Origin: JADLHS01 sp964594985
GTDB lineage: Bacteria > Verrucomicrobiota > Verrucomicrobiia > Limisphaerales > JADLHS01
Direction: 5' to 3'
Assembly (NCBI GenBank): GCA_964594985.1
Contig: CAZQNQ010000005.1
Coordinates: 124,001 to 188,000, forward strand
DNA length: 64,000 nt
The notes beneath the pieces were generated by a model. That model made no database searches. It worked only from the letters and a program-made list of their open reading frames with translations, and had not been told where the DNA came from. The position numbers were made by a program, and so were the translations under genes. This document shows positions 7,562-15,909 of this stretch, piece by piece (the first letter of the stretch is position 1; every line of letters starts with the position of its first letter).

Positions 7562-8938
7562 CTAGTCCAGTGGTGTGACGGTGAGGTAATCCACATTCAC
7601 GCCGCCATTTCCACCGAGCAGTTTTACGGTGTTGGTCTTGCCGACGCCCAGCGGCACGGTCAGGCCGGCGTAACCCTGGTAATCGCTCCAGCCGCCGGTG
7701 GCGGGAGTGTTGAGGAAGGAATAATCCACGCCGTTCACATGCAGGCGGAGCTTCGCGTTGTCGGCGCCGGCATAATGAATGCCGATGGTGGCGCGACCAC
7801 CTCGCGTGCCGCCATCCACGGCGTCCAACTGAAGATACGTCTCGGCGAGATGCAGGTTCTGCACGCACTTGTTGCCGGAAGCCGCGTCATCGTTTTCGAC
7901 CACCGCGCCCTTGGCCGCTTTGCCGTTTTCGGCTTCGTATTTGATGGCCCGTGAATCCGGTTTTGGCAAAACGCCAGCGGTGGTCACGCCTTGCTTGGTT
8001 TGCACCACGGTTTGAATCGTGCCATCGGCGTTGAAGTTCAATTTGTCCACGCAGATGGAACGCAGGTTGCCTTTGCCGGAGAGCGATTGATTGTGATAGA
8101 ACTGATACCACTGGCCTTTGAACTCCACGACTGAACCGTGACTCGTGTCGCAGCCGGTCGGTTCGAGGTAAATCCCCTTGGACGTCCAAGGCCCGAGCGG
8201 GCTGGTGCTTGTCGCGTAGCGCAGGCGATTTTTCCCCGGCAGATTATCCGCGTAGGTCAGGTAGTAAATGCCGTTGCGTTTGAACACCCACGCTGCTTCG
8301 TGGAAATCCTCCAGCCCGGTCATCGGTTGCAACGCGCCGTCAAGTTCGATCATGTTCTCTTTCAACTTGCCGCCCTGACATTTTCCGCCACCGCCGTAAT
8401 AGAAATACGCGGTGCCGTCCGTATCCGAGAACACGCAGGGGTCAATCATCGAGAACCCGCCCACGCCCTCGATGAATCCGCCCGGCTTGAAATCGCTCGC
8501 GGGCTTGGTGCTGGTGGCGACCCCGACTTTCCACGTCTTGTTCCAGTCCGAACCGCTGGGATGCGGGAAATAAAAATAATACGTGCCGTTGCGATACGCG
8601 CAATCCGGCGCCCACATGAATCCGCCTTCGGGTCGCCCCCACGACACCTGGCTGGCGCGGAGGATTTCGCCTTCGTCACGCCAGTTCACCATGTCATCGG
8701 TGGAAAACACATGATAACGATCCATGAGATCGCAACCGCGTGGCGGGTCCATGTCGCGCGACGGATAAACGTAGAGCCGCCCGTCGCTCCACACATGCGC
8801 CGAAGGGTCCGCCGTGTAGATGCTCGTGATGAAGGGATTCGCTCCGAAGCAGGCTGGGGCAAGGGAAGCTGTTACCAATGCGACCAAGGCCGACTTTATC
8901 CCGCGCGCTGTGCCGCAGTTTTTCAAGTGATTCAACAT
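7562..8938 (-). CDS. Secreted family 43 glycoside hydrolase with C-terminal carbohydrate-binding module
   Basis: The protein has 458 residues from the ATG at 8938, which leaves a signal peptide ending near ACFGA (a longer start at 8980 exists but adds a charged, non-signal stretch). The five-bladed beta-propeller of GH43 is visible, with the expected acidic triad: Asp44 in ADPSAH (base), Asp166 in SMIDPCVF (pKa modulator) and Glu214 in FHEAAWVF (acid). GH43 enzymes cleave arabinose- and xylose-containing polysaccharides; the exact substrate cannot be read from sequence. After about residue 330 a CBM6/35-like jelly-roll (KYEAENG ... GYAGLTVPLGVGKTNTV ... VNVDYLTVTPLD) probably binds sugar chains and anchors the enzyme to substrate. 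It is a lone gene facing the Ig-like protein. Confidence 0.9.
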   Translation of the reverse strand: MLNHLKNCGTARGIKSALVALVTASLAPACFGANPFITSIYTADPSAHVWSDGRLYVYPSRDMDPPRGCDLMDRYHVFSTDDMVNWRDEGEILRASQVSWGRPEGGFMWAPDCAYRNGTYYFYFPHPSGSDWNKTWKVGVATSTKPASDFKPGGFIEGVGGFSMIDPCVFSDTDGTAYFYYGGGGKCQGGKLKENMIELDGALQPMTGLEDFHEAAWVFKRNGIYYLTYADNLPGKNRLRYATSTSPLGPWTSKGIYLEPTGCDTSHGSVVEFKGQWYQFYHNQSLSGKGNLRSICVDKLNFNADGTIQTVVQTKQGVTTAGVLPKPDSRAIKYEAENGKAAKGAVVENDDAASGNKCVQNLHLAETYLQLDAVDGGTRGGRATIGIHYAGADNAKLRLHVNGVDYSFLNTPATGGWSDYQGYAGLTVPLGVGKTNTVKLLGGNGGVNVDYLTVTPLD

Positions 8939-9063
8939 ACGCTCTCGCTTTCTGTGATGACTGGAGTGTGATGTTCCCAAGGACTGCGTTGGTGAACCAT
9001 CCCCGATAGCGGGGAGAAGGGAGACAGGGGGTGAGATTGGAACTGCCGCTCCCCGTGCCCATT

Positions 9064-9451
9064 CTTAATCTTAATCCTAATCTTTTTCTTAGGGTGTGTT
9101 TTCAAAATGTTTTCCAGCGGCGCTGGGGTGCAATGAATCCCGTCATGAAATTAGTGCCACGCTCGCCCTCACCCCATCCCTCTCCCCCAGGGAGAGGGAG
9201 CAGCATAGCACCGTCCTTTTGGGCTCGGTCGTTGGACGTGGTAAAACCCGCCAACGCCAATTCGTCCAGCCGCAGCGAGCGTGTCCCCCTCTCCCCGGGG
9301 GAGAGGGATGGGGTGAGGGCGAGCGACCAACCATTCCATTCGCGGCCCCCAAACTCAGCCAATAAATTCATTTTGAAAACACGTCTTAATCCTTCCGGCC
9401 CGGAGATTAAGATTACGAAAAAGATTAAGATTAAGAGGCCGGAGCGCGCGG
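9064..9451. repeat. Three-level nest of palindromic repeats filling the gap upstream of the GH43 gene
   Basis: This occupies most of the 550-base gap 8939-9488. The outer arms CTTAATCTTAATCCTAATC (9064) and GATTAAGATTACGAAAAAG (9404) are inverted copies. Inside lies a second pair, GTGTGTTTTCAAAATG (9094) and CATTTTGAAAACACG (9369), and inside that a third pair at 9161-9198 and 9286-9324 built on CTCGCCCTCACCCCATCCCT. No coding sequence is seen in it. Confidence 0.85.
9092..9383. mobile_element. Palindromic element inserted in another repeat with 5-bp duplication
   Basis: The inverted ends GTGTGTTTTCAAAATG and CATTTTGAAAACACG are flanked by the direct repeat TCTTA at 9087-9091 and 9384-9388. 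Excision rejoins the outer CTTAATC-type palindrome. The duplication is short, so the exact ends are approximate. Confidence 0.6.
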
Positions 9452-9488
9452 CAGTTTGAATCACACCCGAGACAGCTCGGAAATAACT

Positions 9489-10496
9489 TCAGGCGTTGGG
9501 CTGGGGATTGGCGCGGTCCAGTTCGGGGCGCTCCTCGATTTCCGCCTGCACCATGTCGGCAATCGTGGTGGCCAGCGTCCAGTTCCGTTTCCAGCCGAGT
9601 TCGGTTTCCGCTTTCGTTGGATTGCCGCAGAGGCCGTTGACCACCTGCTGGGAATTGAGCGTGCGGTTTGTGACTTTGACGAACTCGCGATAATCCAAGC
9701 CCGCCGCGCGGAAGGCGCATTCGACCAGATCGGCGACCTTGTGTGGTTGGCCGGAAGCGAAGACGTAATCGCTCGGCGATTTGGCCTGGAGCGCGAGATG
9801 AAAGCCGCGGATGAAATCACGGGCGTCCGACCAATCACGTTGCGCGCTGAGATCGGCCAGTTCCAATTCCTTGGCGCGACCGGCCTTGATGTCGCCGACG
9901 GCTTTGGCGACGCGTTTGCTGAGATAGTTCGGATTGCGCAGCGGCGATTCGTGGTTGTAGAGGATGCCGATGGAGACGAACTGGTGATACTTCTCGCGAT
10001 GCAACCGCCCGAACTGATCCGCCGCCACCTTCGCAATGCCGTAGGGCGTCACGGGCTGGCGCAGAGTGGTCTCGCTCTGCGGGGTTTCCACGGGCGATCC
10101 GAAGATTTCCGCCGACGAAGCCAGGAAGATGCGCGCATCCAGACAGGTTTCGCGCGCTGATTCCAACAAACGCAATGTGCCGAGCGTGATGTCGGCAACG
10201 GTTTCCTCGGGGACAATGAAGCTTTGCCGCGAATCGGTGACGCCGGCGAAGTGGTAAATCTCCGTCGGCTGCGCGGCTTTCAAAAAACGCAGCAACGCAA
10301 ACGGGTCTTCGAGCGATCCCGTGTGCCAGCGGATGGCTTTGACGGCCTCGGCGGGAAAGCGGCGACGCAGGCGCGCTTCTTCGCGATCAAACGGTAGGTG
10401 CAGGAGGCCATGCACCTCGTAGCCTTGGTGCAACAACAACCGGGCCAGATAGGTGCCGTCCTGTCCCGCGATGCCTGTGATGGCCGCCCGCTTCAT
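9489..10496 (-). CDS. gmd: GDP-mannose 4,6-dehydratase-like NAD(P)-dependent sugar epimerase/dehydratase
   Basis: This 335-residue short-chain dehydrogenase has the extended SDR signature: the nucleotide-binding TGIAGQDG (7-14) is the variant typical of GDP-mannose 4,6-dehydratases, and the active site is Ser128/Glu130 (SSAEIFG) with Tyr152 and Lys156 (YGIAK). The enzyme would convert GDP-mannose to GDP-4-keto-6-deoxymannose, the precursor of fucose, rhamnose and related deoxysugars of surface polysaccharide. RDWSDARDFIRG is another Gmd-type motif. It starts 6 bases after the stop of the C-methyltransferase gene on the same strand, so the two form an operon that probably makes a branched or methylated deoxysugar. 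Substrate is inferred from the motif; a related NDP-sugar dehydratase is possible. Confidence 0.88.
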   Translation of the reverse strand: MKRAAITGIAGQDGTYLARLLLHQGYEVHGLLHLPFDREEARLRRRFPAEAVKAIRWHTGSLEDPFALLRFLKAAQPTEIYHFAGVTDSRQSFIVPEETVADITLGTLRLLESARETCLDARIFLASSAEIFGSPVETPQSETTLRQPVTPYGIAKVAADQFGRLHREKYHQFVSIGILYNHESPLRNPNYLSKRVAKAVGDIKAGRAKELELADLSAQRDWSDARDFIRGFHLALQAKSPSDYVFASGQPHKVADLVECAFRAAGLDYREFVKVTNRTLNSQQVVNGLCGNPTKAETELGWKRNWTLATTIADMVQAEIEERPELDRANPQPNA

Positions 10497-10502
10497 AGCG
10501 CG

Positions 10503-11789
10503 TTACTTGCCGACGAGATGGACGGTGGGCATCGGCAGGAGGAATTTTCCGCCGCGATTCAGGAAGTCGGCTTCGCGCTTCTTGAATTCATCCATGAAGT
10601 GCCACGGCAACACGAGGTAGTAATCGGGTTTCTTCTTGCGCGATTCCTCCTCGGAGATGATCGGGATGTTCGTGCCGATGGTGAAGCTGCCGTATTTGAC
10701 CGGGTTGCGGTCGGCAACAGCGGGCACGAGGTCGGGCGTGATGCCGATGTATTGCAACGTGGTGTTGCCCTTGGTGGACGCGCCGTAACCGTGGACGAGC
10801 TTCTTCTGCTTCTTCGCCTTGAGCAGGAACGCGCGCATGTCCTTGCGGATCTTTTCGATGTTCTTGCGGAACGCGGCGTAGGGCGCGTCGGTGTCGAGCG
10901 CGAGTTCAAATTCCTCCAGGCGCAAGACTTGGACGCGCTCGATCGCTTCCGGCGAGGGCTTCACCTTGCCTTTGTGACCGACCGCGATGCGGAAGCTGCC
11001 GCCATTGCAGCCGTTCAACGTCACGTCCACGACTTCGAGATCGTGTTCGGCGAACAGGCGTTCCATCGGCGCGAGCGAATAATACTCCAGGTGCTCGTGA
11101 CAGAGCGTGTCGAAGCTGTTCATCTTGAGCATCAGCGGCAGGTAGCTCAGTTCCAGAATCCAGATGCCCTCTTCGTGCAAGGATTCCTTGATGTCGCCGA
11201 CGAACGCGTGCGGATTTTCCAGGTCGTAAAACATCGCGATGGACGTGATGACCTTGGGCTTCTCGTGTGGATAAACGGAGCGGAGCGCGGCGGCGGAGAA
11301 GAAATCGTTCACGACCTGCAAGCCGGCGGCGCGGGCGTGTTCGACCATGTTGGAGGGGTCAATGCCGAGGCGGCGCAGGCCCTGGGTTGGATAGGACTTG
11401 AGCAACGTGCCGTCGTTGCAACCGATGTCGAGGACGAGGTCGCCGGCGGAAAGTTTCACCGTGTCTTCGCCGAACTTCGCGATGCCGGCGAGATGATCGC
11501 GCATACTCTGGTTGATGCCGGAGCGATAAAAGTAGGCGCGATAGAGAATGCGCGGCGGCACGCTGTGGCGGAGTTGCACCAGACCACAGGCTTGCTGGTC
11601 GTGCGCGGGATCGCAGCGGACGAGGTCCAGCGGGATGCGGCGCCCGACCGGTGGCTTGCCATCCGGCGAGGCGAACGAACCGGCGATGTATTGATCTCCC
11701 AGCGATAGAACGGGTGTTAGAGCCTTGCTGCCGCAGATGCGGCACGTGCTGCGCGTGACTAAAATTGGCGAAAACAAAGGTGCGGACAT
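10503..11789 (-). CDS. Class I SAM-dependent C-methyltransferase for nucleotide sugars
   Basis: From the ATG at 11789 the protein has 428 residues and begins directly before an N-terminal zinc-binding domain (Cys16, Cys19, Cys59, Cys68: CRIC ... RC ... CGL), followed by the Rossmann methyltransferase domain with SAM motif I VLDIGCNDG (119-127) and a C-terminal GYGASTKGNT domain. This three-domain layout is that of sugar 3-C-methyltransferases such as the TylC3/NovU group, which methylate a keto-deoxysugar bound to NDP. The downstream gmd-like gene, 6 bases away, could supply the keto-sugar. A longer frame to 11885 exists but adds a poor N-terminus. The family is clear; the exact sugar is not. 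Confidence 0.87.
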   Translation of the reverse strand: MSAPLFSPILVTRSTCRICGSKALTPVLSLGDQYIAGSFASPDGKPPVGRRIPLDLVRCDPAHDQQACGLVQLRHSVPPRILYRAYFYRSGINQSMRDHLAGIAKFGEDTVKLSAGDLVLDIGCNDGTLLKSYPTQGLRRLGIDPSNMVEHARAAGLQVVNDFFSAAALRSVYPHEKPKVITSIAMFYDLENPHAFVGDIKESLHEEGIWILELSYLPLMLKMNSFDTLCHEHLEYYSLAPMERLFAEHDLEVVDVTLNGCNGGSFRIAVGHKGKVKPSPEAIERVQVLRLEEFELALDTDAPYAAFRKNIEKIRKDMRAFLLKAKKQKKLVHGYGASTKGNTTLQYIGITPDLVPAVADRNPVKYGSFTIGTNIPIISEEESRKKKPDYYLVLPWHFMDEFKKREADFLNRGGKFLLPMPTVHLVGK

Positions 11790-11914
11790 GCGGGGAAAGC
11801 TGGCGAAGAAGCCGTCGCGAGGCAAGGCGGAATAGTCCGGGGCGGGCGGAATTATCCCGGGACAGCGCATCAAAAACATTGCCAAGCCGAAATTCCCTCA
11901 GCCACCATCGCGGC

Positions 11915-12400
11915 ATGAATTTCCGGGAAAAGATTATCGCCGCGAGCGAGCTGCCGGGTTGGCGCGAGAAGCTGCGGCAGCAGGGGCGAAAGTTGGTGGT
12001 GACCAATGGTTGCTTCGACCTGTTGCACGTCGGGCACGTGACCTATCTCGAAGCCGCGCGGAATCAGGGCGACGTTTTGCTCATCGGCGTCAACAGCGAT
12101 GCCGCCGTGCGGGAGTTGAAGGGGCCGACCCGTCCGGTAAACAATGAACAAGATCGCCTCGCGGTACTGGCCGCGTTGCAAAGTGTGAGCGGCGTGTGTC
12201 TCTTCGCCGAGAAGCGCGCCACGCTCTTCCTCGAACTGGCGCAACCGGACGTTTACGTGAAGGGCGGCGATTACACGCTGGAGACGCTTGATCAAGACGA
12301 GCGGCGCGCGGTGGAAGCCGCGGGCGGGAAAATCGTCATCATTCCCTTTGTTCCGGACCGTTCCACGACCGCGACGTTGAAAAAACTTCAAGCGGGTTGA
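11915..12400 (+). CDS. rfaE2: D-glycero-beta-D-manno-heptose 1-phosphate adenylyltransferase-type nucleotidyltransferase
   Basis: The protein has 161 residues and shows the cytidylyltransferase fold signature TNGCFDLLHVGH (HxGH = His38-His41), GVNSDAAVRELKG and the C-terminal VPDRSTTATLKKL, matching the RfaE domain II family. These enzymes attach AMP to heptose 1-phosphate in making ADP-heptose for the lipopolysaccharide core. E. coli carries it fused to the kinase domain (HldE); here it is stand-alone, as in many other phyla, and the kinase partner is not in the window. It is divergent from the methyltransferase gene and 27 bases upstream of a glycosyltransferase gene, in keeping with surface glycan synthesis. 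The start at 11915 is chosen because upstream codons do not resemble the family. Confidence 0.92.
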   Translation: MNFREKIIAASELPGWREKLRQQGRKLVVTNGCFDLLHVGHVTYLEAARNQGDVLLIGVNSDAAVRELKGPTRPVNNEQDRLAVLAALQSVSGVCLFAEKRATLFLELAQPDVYVKGGDYTLETLDQDERRAVEAAGGKIVIIPFVPDRSTTATLKKLQAG

Positions 12401-12427
12401 CCCCCGGCTTTCCTGCTCCGAACGACG

Positions 12428-13522
12428 ATGCGCTTCCTGATGCTGAACTGGCGCGACCCGAAGAATCCGCTGGCGGGCGGGGCGGAACGGGTGTCGCAAG
12501 CCTATCTGGCCGGACTCGTGAAGCGCGGGCACGAGGTCTTCTGGTTCGCGTTTGATTTTCCCGGCGGCACGCCGACCGAGACGATTGACGGCGTGCAAAT
12601 CATCCGGGGCGGCGGCAAGTTCACCGCCATCCGTCAGGCCATCCGCTGGTATCGCCGGCAGCCGCGCTTTGATCTGGTGATTGATCAACATCACGGCATT
12701 CCGTGGTATGCCCCGTGGTGGTGTCGGACCAAATGCGTGGCGTACATTCACGAAGTCTTGGGCCCGATCTGGCGGTCGTTTTATTCCTGGCCCGTCAGCG
12801 AAATCGGCCGCTGGCAGGAACATTGGACGCACCGGTGCTATGCCCGGACTCCGTTCTGGACGCCGTCCGATTCCACCCGCAAAGACCTCGAGCGCCATGG
12901 CGTGAAGTCGGTCAAGGTGCTGCCGAACGGTTGCGACACCGCGCCGTTGCCCGAGTTGCCGGTGAAAGAGTTGAGCCAGCCGCTGCGGCTCATCACCGTG
13001 TGCCGTCTCGCGCCGAACAAACGTGTGGATCACGTGGTGGCCGCCGCGAGCCTGCTCGTGAAACAAGGCGTGGCGGTGCAATTGACGATTGTCGGCGGCG
13101 GCGATGTGCGCCCCCAACTTGAAGCGCAGGTGCAACAGCTTGGTCTGGCGGAACACGTGCAATTCACCGGTTCGCTCGGTGAGGCGGAGAAGAACGCGCG
13201 GCTGACGCAGGCACATCTGCTGTTGCACGCCTCGGTGCGCGAGGGCTGGGGTTTGAATGTCATCGAAGCCAATGCGCTTGGCACGCCCGCGCTGGTTTAT
13301 CCCGTGGCCGGATTGGTGGATTCCACGCTTGATCAGCAGACCGGCTGGGTCGTGACGCGGGAAACGCCCGAGGCGTTGGTGGCGCAAGTGCAGACGTTGC
13401 TGCGGAATCCCGCCGACTACGACGCCTGCCGCCGCCGAGCCTGGCAGCGGGCGCACGAATTTCAGTGGCCGGTGGTGCTGGCGCAGACGTGCGACTGGCT
13501 GGAGCAACAGGCCAGGACCTGA
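12428..13522 (+). CDS. Family 4 (GT-B) glycosyltransferase
   Basis: This 364-residue protein has two Rossmann-like domains. The N-terminal domain contains GGAERV (17-22) and the C-terminal Glycos_transf_1 domain contains the donor-binding residues Arg193 and Lys198 (CRLAPNKRVD), IVGGGDVR and the EX7E motif REGWGLNVIE (Glu272, Glu280). It transfers a sugar from an NDP-sugar to a lipid- or glycan-linked acceptor at the cytoplasmic face of the membrane. It is probably in one operon with the heptose nucleotidyltransferase upstream, and near the deoxysugar genes, so lipopolysaccharide or capsule assembly is likely. Donor and acceptor cannot be assigned. Confidence 0.9.
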   Translation: MRFLMLNWRDPKNPLAGGAERVSQAYLAGLVKRGHEVFWFAFDFPGGTPTETIDGVQIIRGGGKFTAIRQAIRWYRRQPRFDLVIDQHHGIPWYAPWWCRTKCVAYIHEVLGPIWRSFYSWPVSEIGRWQEHWTHRCYARTPFWTPSDSTRKDLERHGVKSVKVLPNGCDTAPLPELPVKELSQPLRLITVCRLAPNKRVDHVVAAASLLVKQGVAVQLTIVGGGDVRPQLEAQVQQLGLAEHVQFTGSLGEAEKNARLTQAHLLLHASVREGWGLNVIEANALGTPALVYPVAGLVDSTLDQQTGWVVTRETPEALVAQVQTLLRNPADYDACRRRAWQRAHEFQWPVVLAQTCDWLEQQART

Positions 13523-13570
13523 GTTGCGTGCGGATGGGGGCAGCAGGCGTCTCCCGACTTGCATGGGGAT

Positions 13571-13707
13571 GTGACTGAAACTACCGCGCCACCCCGGGAG
13601 CGCCGGCGTCTCGCCGGCGAGTTGCGCCGAGGCTGCGGGGCTGAGACTTGCCAGCGAGACGCTGGCGCTCCCAGGCGGTGCCGCACCGTGCGGCGGTTCC
13701 AGTCACC
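13571..13707. repeat. Palindromic repeat (GTGACTGAAAC ... TTCCAGTCAC) with an inner hairpin
   Basis: The outer arms GTGACTGAAACTACCG (13571) and CGGCGGTTCCAGTCAC (13692) are inverted copies; the inner arms GGGAGCGCCGGCGTCTCGCC (13596) and GCGAGACGCTGGCGCTCCC (13654-13672) make a second hairpin. The 506-base gap 13523-14028 is a chain of three such elements and holds no visible gene. Confidence 0.85.
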
Positions 13708-13718
13708 CCACATGGCGG

Positions 13719-13851
13719 GTGTGATTGAAACTGCCGTTCAATTTTTGTTGGCGTTCAAGCTTCAGCTTGTTTCCGCCCCCCGCCGGACAAGCTAAAGCTT
13801 GAACTCCAACTGGTCGCCCGCCGCCAGTGAACGGCAGATTCAGTCACACCC
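13719..13851. repeat. Palindromic repeat of the TGAAACTGCCG family enclosing an AAGCTTGAACTCC repeat
   Basis: The arms GTGTGATTGAAACTGCCG (13719) and CGGCAGATTCAGTCACAC (13832) are inverted; inside, 13747-13811 is an intact copy of the repeat that is split at 6117-6325. The 7-mer ACATGGC stands at 13710-13716 and 13854-13860, so this element too may be flanked by a target duplication. Confidence 0.8.
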
Positions 13852-13860
13852 CTACATGGC

Positions 13861-13972
13861 GGTAGTGGTATAGTTTGCGGGGCGCGGCCTTTAGGCCGCT
13901 TCAGGATCGCCCTGCCAATCCAGCGTTGAAGCGGGCTGAAGCCCGCGCTCCCATTTCAAATCATACCACTAC
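13861..13972. mobile_element. 112-bp MITE-like element with 9-bp target duplication (copy 1)
   Basis: The terminal inverted repeats GTAGTGGTATAGTTTG and CAAATCATACCACTAC enclose a strong hairpin GCGCGGCCTTTAGGCCGC ... GCGGGCTGAAGCCCGCGC. The direct repeat CTACATGGC lies at 13852-13860 and 13973-13981. A second copy of the same family, with a different 9-bp duplication, is at 46651-46761. Confidence 0.88.
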
Positions 13973-14028
13973 CTACATGGCCGTGCCGTTGACTTGGCGG
14001 GGCGCTTTGTTAGCGTGGCCCTCGCGAC

Positions 14029-15909
14029 ATGTTTAAGAAATGGTTCCATCGCCTCGCGCAGATCGCGTCGAGCACGTTCGGTTCGGCCAAGGAAGACGGT
14101 TTCCTGTTCGAGACGAGCCTGAACAAGTTCGAGCGGTTCTTCCATTTCTGGGTGCTGGTCTGTCGCAGCTTCGTCCGCAACCGCTGTCCCGTGCGTGCCT
14201 CGGCGCTTTCCTACACCACGATGCTGGCGATGATTCCGATGCTGGCGGTCGCCATCGGGGTCACCAACGCCATCCTCGAATCCCAGGGCGAAGCGCAGAT
14301 CCGCACGTTCATCGAGGAAGCGATCGAAAAGATCGCGCCGACGCCTGGAACGAATCAGCCGCTGTTGGCCCCGATGGATACCCCGGATCTGGCGGGGCGA
14401 CTGGATCAGATCCGCTTCGGCACGAATGAATACCGCGCCAAGGAGCCGGCCACTGGGCCGGGACAATTCATGCTCGTGGACACCAACAACGCCGTGCCGG
14501 ATCTGCTCACACTGACGGACCTGGCCGGGACGAACGCCCCGCCCGCCACCAACCAGATGGACGCCGCCGAGCTCGCGGACATGGCGCAGACGAAACAAAG
14601 CGTTTCCAAGCAGGCGGCGAATTTCATCTATGACTTCGCCAAAAAGAGTTCCAGTGCCGCGCTCGGAGTTACGGGCGTGTTCTTTTTGTTTCTGACGGCC
14701 ATCCTGACGCTGACTCGCGTGGAAGAAACGTTCAACGACATCTGGGGTGTCACGCGCGGGCGTGATTGGTGGGCACGCATTGCCAACTACACGATCACGG
14801 TCGCATTCGGGCCGATGTTCCTGGTCATGGCGTTGGGCATGATGAACGGACCGAGTTTTCAACGCACCCGCGACTTGCTCCATTTCGTACCGTTTCTCGA
14901 GCCGGTCTTCACCAGCGTTCTGCCGCTGTTGATCATTTGTTTCACGTTCACCCTTTTTTACAAGCTCGTGCCCAACACCAAGGTGGATTTTGGCGCCGCC
15001 TTCATCGGCGGCTCGCTCGCCGGCCTGGCCTGGCACGGTTACAATCAACTCGGCTGGCTGCTCGCGTCCCGGGCCATCAGCGCGAGCACGGTGTATGGCA
15101 GCCTGTTCATCATCCCACTGCTGATGGGCGGACTTTACATGGTCTGGCTCACGGTGCTGTTCGGCGCGCAAGTCGCCTATGCCTTCCAGAACCGCGAGTC
15201 CTATCTGCAGGACCGGCTCGTGGAAAACGTGAATCAACGCGGCCGCGAATTTGTGGCGTTGCGGCTGATGACCTGCATCGGGCAACGCTTCCATCGCGGC
15301 TTGCCGCCGGTGACGATCCGCGAAATCTCCGTCGAACTCGGCATCCCCAGCAAGCTCGTGCAACAAGTCATGCGCACATTGCTTGCGGCGCATCTGGTCG
15401 TGGAAGTCAGCGGAGCGGAAGCGGGTTATTCGCCCGCGCGTCCGCTCGACGCCATCAACTGCCATCAAATCCTCGTGGCCATGCGCGCCACGCACGGACA
15501 AGAACCGGCGACGCGCGACGAACCGGTGCGTGTCGAGGTGCTGGGAGAATTCGCGCGCATCCAGGCCGCCGAAGAGCGAGCCGCCGCGTCTGTGACCATG
15601 TTGGCGTTGGTCGGTCGGGCTCAAGCGCGACTTGAATTGGCGGGCGCTCCGGACCCGGCCAAGGCCATCAATGTGTCGGCCGAGGTCGCCGCGGTGGATG
15701 CGCCGATGTTTGTCAGTGCGGCTGTTGCGTCAACGCCATCGGTGTCATTCGCTGAACCAACCGGAGCACCGGTACCGGCGCCCATTCTGCCGAAGCAGGA
15801 TTCGGTTGAAGCTTCACCCGAACCGGCGCGCAAATCGGCCGCCTCCATTTCGCCCAGCGCACCGACGGTAGCGACTGCCGGCGACGAGAACGAAAGCTTT
15901 CCCTTATGA
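14029..15909 (+). CDS. YihY/BrkB-family inner membrane protein with long periplasm-side insert and C-terminal winged-helix-like domain
   Basis: This 626-residue protein contains the YihY/BrkB membrane domain: first helix with the signature CPVRASALSYTTMLAMIPMLAV (about 60-82), then helices around 210-235, 250-275, 295-320, 330-350 and 360-390, including FNDIWGVTRGRDWW and ASTVYGSLFIIPLLM. Between the first and second helices is an unusual hydrophilic insert of about 110 residues. After the membrane part, residues 410-510 look like a DNA-binding-type winged helix (REISVELGIPSKLVQQVMRTLLAAHLVVE) as in longer BrkB proteins, and the last 110 residues are Ala/Pro-rich and probably disordered. The family's transport role is unsettled, and it is not a ribonuclease as once thought. 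It overlaps ald by four bases (ATGA). Confidence 0.87.
   Translation: MFKKWFHRLAQIASSTFGSAKEDGFLFETSLNKFERFFHFWVLVCRSFVRNRCPVRASALSYTTMLAMIPMLAVAIGVTNAILESQGEAQIRTFIEEAIEKIAPTPGTNQPLLAPMDTPDLAGRLDQIRFGTNEYRAKEPATGPGQFMLVDTNNAVPDLLTLTDLAGTNAPPATNQMDAAELADMAQTKQSVSKQAANFIYDFAKKSSSAALGVTGVFFLFLTAILTLTRVEETFNDIWGVTRGRDWWARIANYTITVAFGPMFLVMALGMMNGPSFQRTRDLLHFVPFLEPVFTSVLPLLIICFTFTLFYKLVPNTKVDFGAAFIGGSLAGLAWHGYNQLGWLLASRAISASTVYGSLFIIPLLMGGLYMVWLTVLFGAQVAYAFQNRESYLQDRLVENVNQRGREFVALRLMTCIGQRFHRGLPPVTIREISVELGIPSKLVQQVMRTLLAAHLVVEVSGAEAGYSPARPLDAINCHQILVAMRATHGQEPATRDEPVRVEVLGEFARIQAAEERAAASVTMLALVGRAQARLELAGAPDPAKAINVSAEVAAVDAPMFVSAAVASTPSVSFAEPTGAPVPAPILPKQDSVEASPEPARKSAASISPSAPTVATAGDENESFPL

Noticed and set aside
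11870..13564. Long open frame (564 codons) on the minus strand opposite the nucleotidyltransferase and glycosyltransferase genes
   Set aside because: The plus-strand frames carry clear family motifs (HxGH, EX7E), while this one has no recognised pattern and is rich in His, Arg and Gln as expected for an antisense shadow in GC-rich DNA.
13523..14028. CRISPR array suggested by repeated blocks
   Set aside because: The repeats are palindromes of different families with flanking duplications, not regularly spaced identical direct repeats, and no cas genes are present.
13969..15624. 551-codon minus-strand frame opposite the YihY-like gene
   Set aside because: Arg/His/Gln-rich antisense shadow; the plus-strand YihY motif and membrane helices are clear.
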